NCBI RefSeq assembly: GCF_938030685.1 | Contig: NZ_CALHHX010000163.1 | Coordinates: 1 to 17,285 of the forward strand | Source of the DNA: an uncultured Campylobacter sp. | GTDB taxonomy: Bacteria > Campylobacterota > Campylobacteria > Campylobacterales > Campylobacteraceae | Length of the DNA: 17,285 bases | Reading direction: 5' to 3' | Shown here: piece after piece, positions 15,772 through 17,285 of the stretch | Layout: each line of letters opens with the position of its first letter | How positions within the stretch are numbered: position 1 is the stretch's first letter | Position numbers and translations under genes: made by a program | The notes under the pieces: model-generated | Database searches by the model: none | What the model was told of the DNA's origin: nothing | The model's input: the letters and a program-made list of their open reading frames with translations, nothing else

Positions 15772-16668
15772 ATGAGATATATTTTCGGGCCCGTCGCCTC
15801 GCGTAGGTTCGGGCGCAGCCTCGGTATCGATCTGAGCCCGCAGCGCAAGCAGTGCAACTTCAACTGCGTCTACTGCGAACTGGGCGCGGGCAAGCCCGTG
15901 AGCTCGATGAGCGAGCCCTGTGAGATCGGCCCGGTCATCGCTGAGCTGAAAACCGCGCTGCAAAGCCACGCGGGCATTGACGTCATCACGATCACGGCAA
16001 ACGGCGAGCCTACGCTGCATCCGCGCTTTGCCGAGCTCGTGGATGCACTAAAGGCGCTGCACCTGCCGCAGAAGCTGCTCGTTTTGTCAAACGGCTCGCT
16101 CGTGCGCGAAAACAGCGCTGCTTTAATGAAGCTTGATATTTGCAAATTTTCGCTAGATAGCGCGCTTGCGAAGAGCTTTCGCAAGGTGGACGGCCCGCAC
16201 GCGGGTATCGGTGCCGAGCAGATCGTAAGCGCGATCGCGGATTTTGCGCGCGAGTTTCGCGGCGAGCTTGATATCGAAATCCTAGTCGTGCGTGGCATCA
16301 ACGACACGCAAGAGGACTTTGCGGCGCTAAATGCGGCTTTAGCTCGCATCAACCCGCACCGCGTCGATCTTGGCACGATCGATCGCCCGCCCGCATATCG
16401 CGTGCAGGGTGTGAGCGAGGCGCAGCTGCGCTATCTAGCCACTTTCATCGAAAATCAAAACGTAAATATCATCGCTGCGCCTAAATATGCAAGCGAGCGG
16501 CTGAGTTTTAGCGAGGATGAAATTTTGCGCACTCTCTCGCGCCGTCCGCAGCGCACTAGCGACGTGGAGGCGATGTTTGACGAGCCCAGCGCGCAGCTTT
16601 TAAAGCGCCTTGCGGGTGCGGGTAAGGTCGTTTTTGAGGACGGCTACTATAAAATCGCTAAGAAATAG
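15772..16668 (+). CDS. Radical SAM protein, COG0731 (wyosine synthase-like)
   Basis: A 298-residue radical SAM enzyme. The iron-sulfur cluster motif is C28-x3-C32-x2-C35 (CNFNCVYC), preceded by the group-typical start YIFGPVASRRFGRSLGIDLSP. The SAM-binding region shows ITITANGEPTLHP, and a following barrel strand gives LVLSNGSL. The C-terminal 60 residues (LRTLSRRPQRTSDVEAMF) look like a small winged-helix-like domain. It belongs to the group annotated as wyosine (imidazo-G37) synthase-like; in bacteria, which lack wyosine, the substrate is not known. The ATG has GGAG at suitable spacing. It follows hemE after a long repeat-rich spacer. Confidence 0.9.
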   Translation: MRYIFGPVASRRFGRSLGIDLSPQRKQCNFNCVYCELGAGKPVSSMSEPCEIGPVIAELKTALQSHAGIDVITITANGEPTLHPRFAELVDALKALHLPQKLLVLSNGSLVRENSAALMKLDICKFSLDSALAKSFRKVDGPHAGIGAEQIVSAIADFAREFRGELDIEILVVRGINDTQEDFAALNAALARINPHRVDLGTIDRPPAYRVQGVSEAQLRYLATFIENQNVNIIAAPKYASERLSFSEDEILRTLSRRPQRTSDVEAMFDEPSAQLLKRLAGAGKVVFEDGYYKIAKK

Positions 16669-16848
16669 CGGCGGAATTGCGAGGTAGAATTTCGTTTCGT
16701 AATTTAATGGCAAAATTTTATCGAGATTTCGCATGTGGAATTTTCGTCCAAATTTTTAATAGGTAAAATTTTATATAAATAAGCCACGATGAAAGAATAG
16801 GGCGCGTAATTTGGATTTAAAATTCTTCAAAAAATAAATTTAATTGGC

Positions 16849-17028
16849 GAAAATTCTAATGGCAAAAATGCGGGCACAAATGCTTCGGCTACAGAAAATT
16901 CCGATATCAAAAAATATAATTCTAAAAATCCCGCCTCGCAAAATTCTGGCAGCGAAGATCGGGGCGCTAAAAATTTAAGCGGCGAAAAACAAGGTGCCAA
17001 AAATTCGAGTGCGTAAAATTTGGCTCGC
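16849..17028 (+). repeat. Degenerate 15-bp tandem repeat, about 12 units
   Basis: Read from 16849 in steps of 15, nearly every unit begins with an A-rich hexamer such as GAAAAT or AAAAAT followed by nine GC-richer bases. In the plus frame this gives five-residue units: ENSNG, KNAGT, NASAT, ENSDI, KKYNS, KNPAS, QNSGS, EDRGA, KNLSG, EKQGA, KNSSA, then a stop at 17014. The frame is open from 16810 but has no ATG, GTG or TTG start or ribosome binding site. The opposite strand is also open through the array. It looks like the leftover of a repeat-containing coding region, or an expanding low-complexity tract. Confidence 0.6.
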
Positions 17029-17065
17029 ATGATGAAAAATAAAGCTACGTTAAAATTTAAAAATT

Positions 17066-17173
17066 TCACCGCTCGCTCGCGCTCTTTTTGGGTTCGCACA
17101 AAGCTCGCGCGAGCAGGTGCAACTCTTTGCTACTCATTCCCGCCGAAGCCGTTTGTCTCGAAAGATCAAGCAT
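17066..17173 (-). pseudogene. Possible gene remnant, 35-codon ORF
   Basis: The minus strand encodes MLDLSRQTASAGMSSKEL and continues to KKSASER before a stop. Its balanced composition looks more like real protein than the neighbouring low-complexity frames, and the frame is open about 33 bp further upstream. There is no clear ribosome binding site and no family that I recognise. It could be the end of a decayed gene or chance. Confidence 0.2.
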
Positions 17174-17285
17174 CGTCGCAAAACCGAGCGGAGTGGGTAA
17201 AAATTTAAAAAATCAAAATTTTAAAAGTCTAAATTTTAAAAACCAAAACGCTACGAGTACAAATTGCTAGGCGGGTGACTATATA

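Larger units (their letters stand above)
16669..17285. other. Terminal spacer with decayed or repetitive sequence
   Basis: No intact gene is supported. The first 150 bp are AT-rich with AAATTT words. 16849-17028 is a degenerate 15-bp tandem repeat. 17066-17173 on the minus strand holds a 35-codon ORF that may be a remnant. The last 80 bp are again AAATTTTAAAA-type sequence. A gene starting beyond the window cannot be excluded. Confidence 0.5.

Noticed and set aside
16827..17099. 90-codon minus-strand ORF over the 15-bp repeat
   Set aside because: It starts with GTG without a ribosome binding site, and its F-rich pattern is the complement of the tandem repeat, so openness is explained by the repeat.

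Overview
The window looks like a chromosomal segment of a Campylobacter species (Campylobacterota) with an unusually high GC content for the genus. The gene set and protein sequences are Campylobacter-like: the GyrA N-terminal region, DnaX, Prs, HemE followed by a radical SAM gene, and a lipoprotein gene followed by a phosphoribosyltransferase gene and gyrA. The base composition and the long gene-poor spacers full of AAATTT words fit the GC-rich oral group (C. gracilis, C. showae, C. rectus), with C. gracilis my best guess. Species assignment is inference.

Layout. 1-99 is a tiny ORF resembling the start of an antitoxin, possibly decayed. 502-3651 (minus strand) is an iron-uptake operon: a TonB-dependent outer-membrane receptor followed by a PepSY-TM inner-membrane protein. 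The receptor gene is split by a run of nine G (coding strand; nine C at 3588-3596) right after the signal peptide. One G fewer restores a 659-residue receptor. It therefore looks like a phase-variable (contingency) iron receptor caught in the OFF state. A palindrome overlapping the -35 position of its promoter is a candidate Fur-type operator. 4378-5307 (minus) is prs. 6073-8154 (minus) is dnaX, starting at TTG. Divergent from dnaX, a plus-strand cluster runs lipoprotein (8247) - comFC-like phosphoribosyltransferase (8796) - gyrA (9452) - asd (12189), with abutting or overlapping genes and an extra -10 element before gyrA. 13527-15067 holds a UPF0114/YqhA membrane protein followed closely by hemE. 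15772-16668 is a radical SAM protein related to the wyosine-synthase-like group.

Most notable points: (1) the poly-G switch in the TonB receptor; (2) GyrA has Ile at residue 86, the position of Thr86 in C. jejuni, where the T86I change is the classic fluoroquinolone-resistance substitution; (3) a degenerate 15-bp tandem repeat at 16849-17028 with no functional gene around it; (4) long spacers (about 300-765 bp) filled with AAATTT islands, inverted repeats and direct repeats. I found no new multi-gene defence or mobile system, no tRNA or rRNA, no CRISPR array and no insertion sequence.
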